In this document: positions 17,537-26,225 of the stretch, piece by piece | How the letters are laid out: each line of letters opens with the position of its first letter | Position numbering within the stretch: the first letter of the stretch is position 1 | Assembly: GCA_030594645.1 (NCBI GenBank) | Contig: JAUVEU010000014.1 | Coordinates: 1 to 54,524 of the forward strand | Direction of reading: 5' to 3' | Length of the DNA stretch: 54,524 nucleotides | Origin: Candidatus Aegiribacteria sp. | Lineage (GTDB): Bacteria; Fermentibacterota; Fermentibacteria; Fermentibacterales; JCC-6 | Notes under the pieces: model-generated | Databases searched by the model: none | What the model saw: only the letters and a program-made list of their open reading frames with translations | What the model was told of the DNA's origin: nothing | Translations under genes and position numbers: made by a program

Positions 17537-18133
17537 ATGCTTAAACAATTATTCGGCTCTGGAACACGAGCCAAAGTTATTGAGTGGCTCTACATGCATC
17601 CAGATGAAAAGTACTACGTCAGACAGTTATCAGTGATTCTCGAATTGGATTCGACAAACCTTGGTAAGGAACTTGACAGGTTATGTAACCTTGGGATTGT
17701 ATCCAGATCAAGATCGGGCAATCAGAAGCACTACACAGCCAATCAGGATTGTCCGATCTATGTGGATCTAAAGAATATCGTCATTAAGACAGATGCTTTA
17801 GCGGGTATGCTAAAATCCTTACTGAACCCGATTACTGATAAAATTGAAATTGCTTTCGTGTACGGTTCCATTGCATCCGGTTCTTTTGGCAAGTCAAGTG
17901 ATCTGGATCTAATGGTTGTCGGTGATATTTCCCATCGTGAACTGGTGAGCTACTTGCGCACCGCAGGTCAGAAAATCGGTCGGGAAGTAAACGCCTCCTG
18001 CTTCAGCAGGAATGAGTTTGCAGATAAATTGCAGGAAAAGGGATTCATTTGGAGAATCTCAAATGGAAAGAAAATCTTCGTGATCGGAGGTGATGATGAG
18101 CTTGGAATTATGGGAAAAGAATCGATGGATTGA
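17537..18133 (+). CDS. Winged-helix protein with MNT nucleotidyltransferase domain (antitoxin-like)
   Basis: 198 aa. Residues 1-70 are an ArsR-like winged helix (YYVRQLSVILELDSTNLGKE). Residues about 100-190 are a minimal nucleotidyltransferase with the G110-S111 turn and D122/D124 of the GSx10DxD motif, so it is probably catalytically competent. In characterised MNT/HEPN pairs the MNT protein AMPylates and silences the HEPN ribonuclease. The fused DNA-binding domain would allow autorepression at the operators upstream. The start has AAAGGAG before the ATG. It overlaps the HEPN gene. Confidence 0.83.
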   Translation: MLKQLFGSGTRAKVIEWLYMHPDEKYYVRQLSVILELDSTNLGKELDRLCNLGIVSRSRSGNQKHYTANQDCPIYVDLKNIVIKTDALAGMLKSLLNPITDKIEIAFVYGSIASGSFGKSSDLDLMVVGDISHRELVSYLRTAGQKIGREVNASCFSRNEFADKLQEKGFIWRISNGKKIFVIGGDDELGIMGKESMD

Positions 18134-18518
18134 TATTCATTCCCCCACTGATGATGAAATTACAGCCCTTGTAGAAACAGCTGACCATGCAATTACTCAG
18201 GCTGAGACTCTAGTCGGCCTTTCCGCTGCTTGGAAGATGAAGATGGCTTACGATGCGATTCTCTGTTGTGCTAGGGCCTGCCTGTTCAGGAGTGGATACA
18301 GGGTGTCAAGAACAGGTGATCACTATCATGAAATCCAGAGTCTTGAGCTAACCGTAAGGATTACATCAAAAACAGTAGATGCGCTTGATGGTTTTCGACA
18401 ACGTAGAAATGCAGCAACATATGAGAGTTTCGAGATCATTAGTGAGGATGAGGCTGTGAACGCTCTCGTTGAAGCAAAGCGCCTGATGGAGAATGTAAAA
18501 TCATGGCTGAATAAATAA
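18096..18518 (+). CDS. HEPN-domain protein (probable toxin/ribonuclease partner)
   Basis: 140 aa, all-helical. It has the HEPN-like AYDAILCCARACLFRSGYRV and a C-terminal RQRRNAATYE segment, which fits the R-N-x-x-x-Y active-site pattern of HEPN proteins rather than the strict RX4-6H form. GTG 18090, ATG 18093 and ATG 18096 are all possible starts; GGAGG at 18086-18090 favours 18096. The overlap with the MNT gene is typical of two-gene MNT/HEPN modules. Toxicity is inferred. Confidence 0.78.
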   Translation: MSLELWEKNRWIDIHSPTDDEITALVETADHAITQAETLVGLSAAWKMKMAYDAILCCARACLFRSGYRVSRTGDHYHEIQSLELTVRITSKTVDALDGFRQRRNAATYESFEIISEDEAVNALVEAKRLMENVKSWLNK

Positions 18519-18519
18519 C

Positions 18520-18720
18520 CTATCCGCTGTAGACATCATAGTGTAGAGTCCCATCAGCCCCTCCATAATGGGGTTCAAAGAACTGATACTCGGGGCTACC
18601 AGAAAAGGAGGCTTCGACCTCTTTCTCTGTTTTAAAATAATCATTTGCATAATTGTACATCTCCGGACGCCCTCTCATGCCGATATTTATTAAGCATCTT
18701 TCTTTTTGAGGGTCAGTCAT
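18520..18720 (-). CDS. Small hypothetical ORF spanning the right cassette boundary
   Basis: 66 codons on the minus strand with a protein-like, Tyr/Glu/Gly-rich composition and no Shine-Dalgarno. The 3' part (SGSPEYQFFEP and on) is the cassette tail repeat. The copy at 17270-17329 keeps the same frame (SCSPEYQFFEP) with substitutions that look conservative before its own stop. This may be a genuine gene whose 3' end is swapped by cassette insertion, or a chance frame. Confidence 0.35.
   Translation of the reverse strand: MTDPQKERCLINIGMRGRPEMYNYANDYFKTEKEVEASFSGSPEYQFFEPHYGGADGTLHYDVYSG
18543..18599 (+). repeat. Cassette tail repeat, copy 2
   Basis: Homologue of 17270-17326 (49 of 57 positions, the last 30 identical). 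It ends in the core GCTACCAGA, which also occurs at the tRNA-Met 3' end (15831-15839). After it the sequence changes to AAAGGAGG-CTTCGA-CCTCTTT, a weak hairpin. Confidence 0.8.
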
Positions 18721-18774
18721 TATTGTTATACAGTATGAAGAAATAATTTTGGAAGAGAAACAGGAGTATAAATA

Positions 18775-20112
18775 ATGAATGGCAAGTTTGTTAAAGTTTT
18801 CTGCATAATTCTGCTCAGTCTGTGCCCGGGGATTGTGCAGACCGTTTCAGGTTTTAATCCTGAGAACGAATGGGTTTCAATCGGGCCATCCGACGCAATG
18901 ATCATGTGTCTGCACATGGACACTGCAAACAACATCCTGTTTGCGGGTACGGTCGATGGTTTTCAGTACTATCCGTTTGCTACCGGCGAATGGATACAGA
19001 GAGAAGATGTCGGCTCGATGGGCAGGCAGGTAATGTCATTAATTACCTGCTCTTCTGTGCCTGCCTGGATAATTACAGGGCGGGAGAATGCTTTCTGGAA
19101 GGGTTACATGGAGTACAGTGATGACTGGGGAATAACCAACACTTATACCTACTCATCCGAAGGCGGCCAATTCGTAGATATACAGAATAATCCGGATGAA
19201 CCGGACACCTATTATTCCTGTGCATGGTCAGATATCACACCGGGTGATCTGTTGAAGTCTACGGACAGAGGCGTGACCTGGAACCCTCTTACCAACTACC
19301 TGCATACATTTATGACTGAAATCGCAATAAACCCGGATTACCCCGATACAATATATGTATCCGGAGATGCGCTGGTAACCAGATCGACCGATGGAGGAGT
19401 AACCTGGGTTCAGGCATCCTCAGGACTGCCGGTAAGTCTGGGTGTATACTGTGTCGCGATAAATCCGGGAAATCCTCAGATACTGATGGCTTCGAATGCC
19501 AACGGGATATACAGAACGGTAGATGGCGGAGATTCCTGGATTCTGGTTAATTCCGAGGATTCACAATGTCAGCATTTTGCTTTCAATCCGGTCAATCCGG
19601 AAGTTGTTGTCTGCATTACTTTCTCTCCTTACCGTTTGCTGGTTTCAGTTGATTCCGGTCTTGTCTGGGAGGATTGTACAGGAGACTATCCCGGTGGAAC
19701 TATGATTGATGTCGCATTTTCCGGTGACGGTGACAGTCTCTATGTAGCTTCCGTCTATTCCGGGGTATACAGCATGAAGTCGACCACAGGAATCGAAGAT
19801 GACGATTTACCGCAGCCGGACTGCAGTATCCTGTGTCAGAGCAGTCCCAATCCGTTCCGACAGTCAACGGAGATCAGATATTTTTTGCCTGAGCGAGTCA
19901 ACAGTAATCAGATATCAGCAGCCAGTCTTGAAATTTACGACATAAACGGAAGACTGGTCAGGCATTGGGATGATTCAATTATAGGGCTCAGTAATCATGT
20001 GATCTGGGATGGCACGGATGATTCATTCAGGGAGGTACCTGCTGGTGTTTATTTCGTCCTCCTGTCTTCATCCGGTGATAACGCTGCCGGTAAACTGATA
20101 CTGTTAAGATAG
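18775..20112 (+). CDS. Secreted sialidase/YCF48-like propeller protein with T9SS sorting domain
   Basis: 445 aa. The signal peptide runs to about residue 27. Repeats with S-x-D-x-G-x-T-W (STDRGVTWNPL, STDGGVTWVQA, TVDGGDSWILV, SVDSGLVWEDC) are BNR/Asp-box-like motifs of a beta-propeller. The C-terminal sorting domain from about 350 has SSPNPFRQSTEIRY, LEIYDINGRLVRHW, WDGTDDSFREVPAGVYF and terminal GKLILLR. Predicted T9SS export. Asp boxes alone do not show glycosidase activity, and no catalytic Arg triad is evident. First of three consecutive T9SS cargo genes. Confidence 0.85.
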   Translation: MNGKFVKVFCIILLSLCPGIVQTVSGFNPENEWVSIGPSDAMIMCLHMDTANNILFAGTVDGFQYYPFATGEWIQREDVGSMGRQVMSLITCSSVPAWIITGRENAFWKGYMEYSDDWGITNTYTYSSEGGQFVDIQNNPDEPDTYYSCAWSDITPGDLLKSTDRGVTWNPLTNYLHTFMTEIAINPDYPDTIYVSGDALVTRSTDGGVTWVQASSGLPVSLGVYCVAINPGNPQILMASNANGIYRTVDGGDSWILVNSEDSQCQHFAFNPVNPEVVVCITFSPYRLLVSVDSGLVWEDCTGDYPGGTMIDVAFSGDGDSLYVASVYSGVYSMKSTTGIEDDDLPQPDCSILCQSSPNPFRQSTEIRYFLPERVNSNQISAASLEIYDINGRLVRHWDDSIIGLSNHVIWDGTDDSFREVPAGVYFVLLSSSGDNAAGKLILLR

Positions 20113-20229
20113 AATTTCCGCGCATACTCATCAGGGGCAACAACAGAAACAGGTATATTGTCACAGGATAAGGCGGATAGTGAATAATCAGATAATAAAC
20201 AGGGGCATCCTCAGACAGAAGGGCAGATC

Positions 20230-22473
20230 ATGAAGTTTGGAATTTATCTCACATTACTTTTTCTGACTGTACTCTTAAATACCGCAACTGCAGATGTATG
20301 TTATAGAAATCCCTTAACAGATGAAACCGCGACAGTCATCAGCAGTAACGGGAACTCCATTACAGTTGAATTCAACCTTGAAGCATTGGAAAGCGAACAG
20401 ACTTTCAACGCGGTGTACGGAACCGGAACTGTTTTCAGGATTCCCGGGTCAGGACTGGCTGCTGACACAGGTTATCCTGACCTTCCTGCGATTCGAAGAA
20501 TGGTTGAGGTTTCAGACTACGGAGAAGTTGAAATAGATATCCTCGATTATGAAACCATATCTCTTGGAAATTACAGGATACCGCCTTTTCAACCGCTTCG
20601 GATAAGGAGCCTGCCTCTCCTGCCTCTGAGGATCAACAATGAATTCTACAGCGGCTCTGACCCCTGGCCTGAGAACCCTGTAAGGCTTGAAATGGTAAAT
20701 ATCCTGAGGGATATCAGAGTTGCATGGGTAAGCTTCATGCCGGTTAGCTGGAACCCCTCCACGGGAGAGGTAACTCTTACAACGAGAGTTACAGTCAGAA
20801 TTTCAACAACTGGCAATCCGGGTTCTAATGAACTGACCCGCTTTGAAACAGGAGTTACAAGAAGTTTCCTCCATTTCTACGATGAAGTCCTGGGGTTCAG
20901 CGGAGTAGAGCGTATTGTAGACGGCAGTTACGTTGTGATTTCTTCGGAAGAGGGTATTGAACTTATGCAGGACCTCATTGACTGGAAGATGAGGAAGGGT
21001 CTGCAGGTTGAGACAGCAGTTGTTCCGGATATAGGATCGACCCCGGTGGAAATCGATGCCTGGATTGAAAACGCTTTCAATACCTGGCCGAATCCACCTG
21101 AATACATTCTTCTGGTAGGTGATGAGTATGTAGTTCCGTCACCCCAATACAGCGGACACTCAGCTGATAACATTTATGGAGTGATCGGCGAAGGATGTGT
21201 CCCTTCCATTCATGTTGGACGTCTTTCAGGAAGCGACACTGATGATCTTGTATACGAGGCATGGAAGATAACCGAACATGAAATGTATCCATACGAACCA
21301 CTTCAGAGCTGGTTCAACAAGGGAATGAGCATCGGCCATACGGAGTTCACTAACAATTCGTGGGAATACGTTGAATACATGATGGCAGCAGGTATGGATG
21401 TGACCTGGTTCTGTGCCAACGGGGGAATTACGCCGACAGTAGCTGCTCTCAGCGATTCAATAAACAGCGGATATTCCATAATAGGTTTCTGCGGCCATGG
21501 TGACATAACTCACATATACCCTCCAGGGTTCGGTAATTCAGATGTTGCCAACCTCGGCAACGGAAGGAAACTCCCCTGGGTAGCGCTTGTAGCCTGTCAG
21601 GTCGGGATGTTTGACGGGCATTACTGTTTATGCGAGGCATTAATGGGTGAGGGTGAAATAGAAGATGCAAAGGGTGCTATCGGTGTCATGGGACCTACAA
21701 CAAACAGCCCTTACGGAGCTGCGGATTCACTTGTAAAGTGGATATTCAAGGGTTACTTCCAGGAGAACATATATCATATGGGAGCGGTGACGGACTGGTC
21801 GAAGAATGAAGTATTCGCGTATTACGGTTCTTCGGGTGTTAACAATAACCATATGCACATGGTATTCGGCTGTCCTGAAATGGACATTTACTATGATACT
21901 TCCCCACTGACCATTATTATCTGTGAACATCCGATTCCGGTTATTCCGGGAATACACACATTTGCTGTAACTGTTGAAGGTGTGCCTGAAAGAGGGCTTC
22001 TTGTCTCTGTGTTAATTGATGATCCATTATCGGAACCGTGGATGGAATCGGATTACTCTGACCCTTCCGGTAATGTCACATTCGATATCCCGGCATTTTC
22101 AGAGAATTCCGATGTATATGTGACCGCCACAGGATTCAATCTTGCTCCATATCTTTTTGATGGTTTGACAGGTATAGAAGAAGGCCCCGGTGTTGACATA
22201 TACACTTCTGCTCTTCGAGCCGGGCCATCACCTTGCTTCGGTTCTCTTGCGATCTTCTGTGCCGTGCCGGTTGGCGGACAGAACAGTATAGAAATTTACG
22301 ATACTGCAGGAAGAATGATACGCAGACTGGAACTTGAACCAGCCGCAGGCGAACAGGAACTGATCTGGGATGGACGAGATGAGGGAGGACACCCTGTCTC
22401 CAGCGGTATCTACTTCTGCAGGCTGAGAGTACCGGGAGAGAACCTGGTTCAGTCAGTTGTAATGATTGAATAA
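20230..22473 (+). CDS. Gingipain-type C25 cysteine protease with T9SS sorting domain
   Basis: 747 aa: signal peptide, a propeptide-like region (to about 230), then a caspase-fold C25 domain. The dyad is H423 (GFCGHGD) and C456 (VACQVGMFD). Their 33-residue spacing equals the H211-C244 spacing of RgpB. GDEYVVPSPQYSG fits the first strand and active-site region. An Ig-like segment follows, then a sorting domain (SIEIYDTAGRMIRRLELEP, WDGRDEGGHPVSSGIYF, VVMIE). A surface or secreted endopeptidase is expected; specificity cannot be read from sequence. A serpin gene lies about 1.7 kb downstream. Confidence 0.9.
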   Translation: MKFGIYLTLLFLTVLLNTATADVCYRNPLTDETATVISSNGNSITVEFNLEALESEQTFNAVYGTGTVFRIPGSGLAADTGYPDLPAIRRMVEVSDYGEVEIDILDYETISLGNYRIPPFQPLRIRSLPLLPLRINNEFYSGSDPWPENPVRLEMVNILRDIRVAWVSFMPVSWNPSTGEVTLTTRVTVRISTTGNPGSNELTRFETGVTRSFLHFYDEVLGFSGVERIVDGSYVVISSEEGIELMQDLIDWKMRKGLQVETAVVPDIGSTPVEIDAWIENAFNTWPNPPEYILLVGDEYVVPSPQYSGHSADNIYGVIGEGCVPSIHVGRLSGSDTDDLVYEAWKITEHEMYPYEPLQSWFNKGMSIGHTEFTNNSWEYVEYMMAAGMDVTWFCANGGITPTVAALSDSINSGYSIIGFCGHGDITHIYPPGFGNSDVANLGNGRKLPWVALVACQVGMFDGHYCLCEALMGEGEIEDAKGAIGVMGPTTNSPYGAADSLVKWIFKGYFQENIYHMGAVTDWSKNEVFAYYGSSGVNNNHMHMVFGCPEMDIYYDTSPLTIIICEHPIPVIPGIHTFAVTVEGVPERGLLVSVLIDDPLSEPWMESDYSDPSGNVTFDIPAFSENSDVYVTATGFNLAPYLFDGLTGIEEGPGVDIYTSALRAGPSPCFGSLAIFCAVPVGGQNSIEIYDTAGRMIRRLELEPAAGEQELIWDGRDEGGHPVSSGIYFCRLRVPGENLVQSVVMIE

Positions 22474-22571
22474 GGTGTAGACATCCGGTGAAATTACATA
22501 TATACAACTGTAGCAGAAATCGAATTCATGCTTAGGTTATTATTGTTCAGATACTTGATTAGGAGGTTGTC

Positions 22572-24176
22572 ATGTTTTCCATTCTTCTTCTAGCGGCGAT
22601 GGTTTCGGGATTTACAGGATACAGTGAGGTCACTGAAATAGGAACCGATGGAAATTCTGTTACAAAAACGATATTGGAAATTGACGGAGAAATAATTGAA
22701 GATACGGGAGACTATTTTACTGAGGAAGCAGCAAGCACTTCAAGTTCGGAATTCAAGGCCGGGCTTTACTGGGTAGACAGAGATCATCAGGCAGCCATTG
22801 CCAATGAAACGGTAATAAGTATGGATGGTTCAGGTATTCTGACAAGCTGGTACCTGAATAATGACAAAATAGCCTGCTATGAAACAGCAGGAACCTCAAC
22901 TCCTCTTTGGAATTACAGCCTTCCTTTCAATAACAACAAAATGGATGTTGCTGCAGGATTGAATAATGAGATATTTTCAGCTGCATCCTTTGATGATTCT
23001 ACATATGTCTGGTTATCCTCATCCTCTGTTCCAACACTGATTCTTGATCCGGGTAAGAAACAGGATATAACTGTTGATGGCGCGTATCTTGTTTACATTA
23101 ATGCTGCGGGAGATTCACTGATCTGCCTGGATACCGCAACGGAACTGGAAGTCTGGAAGATCGCCCTTTTTGAAACCGGAGTCCAGTTGAACGGAGTTGA
23201 TATATCCGGAGACGGTACAAGAGTTCTGGTGACAGTTTATGACGGATCTTCCGGAGCGCAGATCTATGACATGACCGATGGAAGTCTGGTTGGCACACCT
23301 GTTGGAAATTACAGCCAGACAATGGCGAAAATAGCGGATGATGGTTCAAGAATTGTAACAGGTGATTTCTACGGGTATATCAAATTATTCGAATACGATG
23401 GGGTTTCCTGGAATATGGCCGGTTATTTCAGCACGGGCGACGATTGGGTTACAGCCGTAGCTATAAGCGGTGACGGTGAAACAGTTGCAGGCGGGACAGT
23501 TGCGTTCGGTCCGTATTCAGGCAAAGTGTTTGCTGTAGACTGGCCTCTTGAGGATTCACCATCGGAACTCTGGCAGTACAGGAACTATGGTGACGAGGTT
23601 TCTTCAACGGATATAAGTGAAGATGGATCTGTTATCGTTGCCGGGTGCTGGGGAAAGTACAATGGAACTTACGGTGATGTATTCACTGCACTTGATCACA
23701 GTGGTAATGTAATATTCAGCCTTCTGGACGATATTGATGAACCAGGTTCTATCTTCAGCGTCAGCGTTAGTTCAGACGGGTTATTCGCAACAGCTTCCGG
23801 TAAGGCTGTTCACGCAAGAGCTATGGGTAACGGGGGAGAGGTATACAGTATAGGTCTGGAACCGGTGGGAATTGAAGGCTCGCCTGATATACCGCAGGAT
23901 TTCAGCATGGGAATCCCATATCCAAACCCTGTTATTTCACAGATGAGCGTTGATGTTCTTATACCGAAGATGAGTGGATCAGTTGATCTTGCGGTATACG
24001 ATATTCGTGGAAGACGGATTGCCGGACTGAACTGTGAATCTATTCCCGGGTCACATGTTTCTGTCTGGAATCTTGCAGGCGATTCCGGCCAACCTGTATC
24101 AGCAGGGTTGTACTTCGTTAAACTGAGCTGCAGTGATATTTCTGTTACAAGAAAAATACTCGTTGTAAACCGATGA
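22572..24176 (+). CDS. Secreted WD40/PQQ-like propeller protein with T9SS sorting domain
   Basis: 534 aa with an N-terminal signal and AGGAGG before the ATG. Repeats such as DISGDGTRVLVTVYDG, KIADDGSRIVTGDF, AISGDGETVAGGTV, DISEDGSVIVAGCW and SVSSDGLFATASG are WD40/quinoprotein-like blades. From about 440: PYPNPVISQMSVDV, LAVYDIRGRRIAGL, WNLAGDSGQPVSAGLYFVKL, RKILVVN, a T9SS type A sorting domain. Likely a binding or scaffold protein at the cell surface. It converges with the serpin gene, the stops being about 20 bp apart. Confidence 0.85.
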   Translation: MFSILLLAAMVSGFTGYSEVTEIGTDGNSVTKTILEIDGEIIEDTGDYFTEEAASTSSSEFKAGLYWVDRDHQAAIANETVISMDGSGILTSWYLNNDKIACYETAGTSTPLWNYSLPFNNNKMDVAAGLNNEIFSAASFDDSTYVWLSSSSVPTLILDPGKKQDITVDGAYLVYINAAGDSLICLDTATELEVWKIALFETGVQLNGVDISGDGTRVLVTVYDGSSGAQIYDMTDGSLVGTPVGNYSQTMAKIADDGSRIVTGDFYGYIKLFEYDGVSWNMAGYFSTGDDWVTAVAISGDGETVAGGTVAFGPYSGKVFAVDWPLEDSPSELWQYRNYGDEVSSTDISEDGSVIVAGCWGKYNGTYGDVFTALDHSGNVIFSLLDDIDEPGSIFSVSVSSDGLFATASGKAVHARAMGNGGEVYSIGLEPVGIEGSPDIPQDFSMGIPYPNPVISQMSVDVLIPKMSGSVDLAVYDIRGRRIAGLNCESIPGSHVSVWNLAGDSGQPVSAGLYFVKLSCSDISVTRKILVVNR

Positions 24177-24195
24177 AATATTCCTGAGGTTCTAC

Positions 24196-25455
24196 TCAGT
24201 CTGAAGGATCCATTATCCTTCCCATGAAGAGTATGCATCCGGATTCCCTGTCAAGTATGAAGAACAGGAAAGGCCGGTTTATGTTCATTTCAACCGGATC
24301 TTCAGGTATGGCTGTAATACCCATTACCACTGCCGTGGCAGCAGCGGCTTCAGTGCCGGTTTCATCAACCTTTACAAAAGCCTTATGCAGAATCTCCGAG
24401 ATGAAAAGGTCAGGGTTTCCTGTGAACCCGCTGAAATCGGCACCGCCGCTGAAGGCAGATTCCATTCCAAGTGTTCTCAGAATCTGACTCAGCTGCATGC
24501 TTTGCGAAAATTCGAACTTCGGCATGGATATGCTTACGCGAGTGGAAGAAAGTCTTCTTCTGATTGTCTCCATCATACCCGAATCGAAATCCTGCTCGAA
24601 TTCCTCAATGTCTCCATCGGGAAGAAGTATGAGCATGCTTGCATTGCCTTCGGCATAATCAAGTTCAACAGCGCTGCATTCTTCAGTGGAAACGTATCTG
24701 AAATAGTCAGTCTGGTTCATCATCGGGACATTGATTGCGGAGCCATTGGTCAGGAAGAATGGTGTGTCCGATGTGAAGTGCTCATGGAATGGCTTCAGCC
24801 AGGAAGCCTTGAAGTATACCGCGTTTGTAAGTACAACCCTGGTATCATCATTCAGAACACCAGAGGGGATCAGATTCTGTATTCTATCCATTGTACTCTC
24901 AGCAACCCATTCGTTGATGATTTCCCGAGAACCATCAGGGTCATCGATGAAATCCAGGTTTCTGACTGCGGCGCTGTAATACATTGTTACCTCTGCAACG
25001 TATTCATCCAGCAGGTTGAAACCATCCTGAACCCAGAGACCGTTGGATATTGAAAGGGTGAATGGATCCCCTGACTCCGCTCTGACAAGTTCGCCAGAAC
25101 TCAGAGATTCAGTCAATGAATGGAAAGCCCTGTTGGTTATTTCAAACGGCAGCGTAAAGTGAAGGACTACAGCCATTTCAACAGCCGTCTGTCCTTCTGC
25201 CCCCGCGTAGGTCATTCCAAGGGCTGAGGAAATACTGTATGGAGAGAAGAAGGTATTATCCGACCCCTGTATTACGCACACTTCCTTGTATAAATCCATC
25301 GCGAACTCATTATTACTCCTGACCAGCTCCTGAACCGCCTGAGTATCAGTAAAAGGCTGTGCTTCAGGTACGGACAGGTTTTCTTCAGCGGAGCAGCTTA
25401 AGACCGTTGCAAGAAAGATGATGGCGGTTGCTGAAAAATTCGTTAATGCGTTCAT
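24196..25455 (-). CDS. Serpin (inhibitory-type protease inhibitor), exported
   Basis: 419 aa; the signal ends at VLSC, so possibly a lipoprotein. Serpin signatures are FFSPYSISSALGMTYAGAEG, NGLWVQDGFNLL, VLTNAVYFKASWLKPF and the C-terminal NRPFLFFILDRESGCILFMG. The hinge VDETGTEAAAATA carries small residues at P15-P9, the mark of inhibitory serpins. The P1 region is around MGITAIP; counting from the hinge puts P1 near Thr, but the loop length makes this uncertain. Serpins trap serine or cysteine proteases. With the C25 protease nearby, self-protection or niche defence is an attractive inference. Confidence 0.93.
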   Translation of the reverse strand: MNALTNFSATAIIFLATVLSCSAEENLSVPEAQPFTDTQAVQELVRSNNEFAMDLYKEVCVIQGSDNTFFSPYSISSALGMTYAGAEGQTAVEMAVVLHFTLPFEITNRAFHSLTESLSSGELVRAESGDPFTLSISNGLWVQDGFNLLDEYVAEVTMYYSAAVRNLDFIDDPDGSREIINEWVAESTMDRIQNLIPSGVLNDDTRVVLTNAVYFKASWLKPFHEHFTSDTPFFLTNGSAINVPMMNQTDYFRYVSTEECSAVELDYAEGNASMLILLPDGDIEEFEQDFDSGMMETIRRRLSSTRVSISMPKFEFSQSMQLSQILRTLGMESAFSGGADFSGFTGNPDLFISEILHKAFVKVDETGTEAAAATAVVMGITAIPEDPVEMNINRPFLFFILDRESGCILFMGRIMDPSD

Positions 25456-25597
25456 TATTTCCCCCGATTCGGTTACGTTTAAGATGATACCATATTAAAC
25501 ATAGAATATTCCAGTGTAATGCCTGTGTCACGTCCGGGAATCGGAGCATGTTCAGCCTCAATTCCACCTGCACAGGTTATTTGATTACTTATGAGGA

Positions 25598-26089
25598 CTA
25601 TAGACTCTTATAGGTGTCTATTCTCCAGCGATCATTCTCCATTAGCAGAACCCATACGTTCGTTTCTTCCGTATCGATTATCCTGCGCGTTACTTCTACA
25701 AAGGCGGAGTCTCCAGAGATTCGGGAACTGTAGATTGTGTATTCTATATCCATATCTCCCATGCCCGTTCTTTCCATTCTTTCCCAGGAGGCTTCCCAGG
25801 ACAAGATGAATAAGGTCTTAGCATTCAGATTCCTGATCTCGTTTGCGCTGAGTTCAATATCGGCTACGGCCAGTAGTCGGTTGGGATTGCTGCTGCTCTT
25901 GACTTCTTCTACAAACTGTTCGAGACCGCTGATTTCTCCTTCAGATACATACGACGCCAGTTTTGAAGCGTCCTGGTTCTCATAAGCTTCAAGGAAGGCA
26001 TCAACCACTTCCTCGGGTTGCAGTTGCACATCTTCATTGCATGACAGTAAAGAAAGTAAAATAAGCAGCATAAAAAGCGGCTTATGCAT
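25598..26089 (-). CDS. Small lipoprotein, SnoaL/DUF4878-like
   Basis: 163 aa. The lipobox is LLSC. The mature part begins with PEEVVDAFLEAYENQDASKL, the typical opening helix of NTF2/SnoaL-like cone folds, and ends with NVWVLLMENDRWRIDTY, the closing strands of such folds. AAGGAGG abuts an ATG at 26095; the ATG at 26089 is spaced about six bases and is preferred. Function unknown, probably a periplasmic-face outer-membrane lipoprotein. Confidence 0.75.
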   Translation of the reverse strand: MHKPLFMLLILLSLLSCNEDVQLQPEEVVDAFLEAYENQDASKLASYVSEGEISGLEQFVEEVKSSSNPNRLLAVADIELSANEIRNLNAKTLFILSWEASWERMERTGMGDMDIEYTIYSSRISGDSAFVEVTRRIIDTEETNVWVLLMENDRWRIDTYKSL

Positions 26090-26225
26090 GTACATCCTCC
26101 TTAGACTGACTCAAGTTTCATTTGCTCATCGTTCTTTATCACATATTGTTACAGATAATTATTATATGCAAAATATGATCCAGGCGACAGGATACTAGCA
26201 AGATCACAGGCTGATTCAAACCACC

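Larger units (their letters stand above)
17322..18594 (+). mobile_element. Cassette B: second tandem element with intact MNT/HEPN pair
   Basis: Same architecture as cassette A: 45-bp head repeat, phased operator array, two-gene nucleotidyltransferase module and a roughly 57-bp tail ending in GCTACCAGA at 18595-18603. It lies head-to-tail directly after cassette A with the shared core GCTAC(C/A)AGA at the junction. No recombinase gene is present. Confidence 0.6.

Noticed and set aside
18604-18640. Hairpin AAAGGAGG-CTTCGA-CCTCTTT as terminator of the HEPN operon
   Set aside because: The stem relies on a wobble and the T-run is interrupted; too weak to call.
24184-24199. Hairpin CTGAG-GTTCTA-CTCAG between the T9SS gene and the serpin as a terminator
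   Set aside because: The stem is only five pairs and there is no T-run on either strand.
24385-25053. 222-aa plus-strand ORF opposite the serpin gene
   Set aside because: It is the complement of a clear serpin coding sequence and has no domain-like features.
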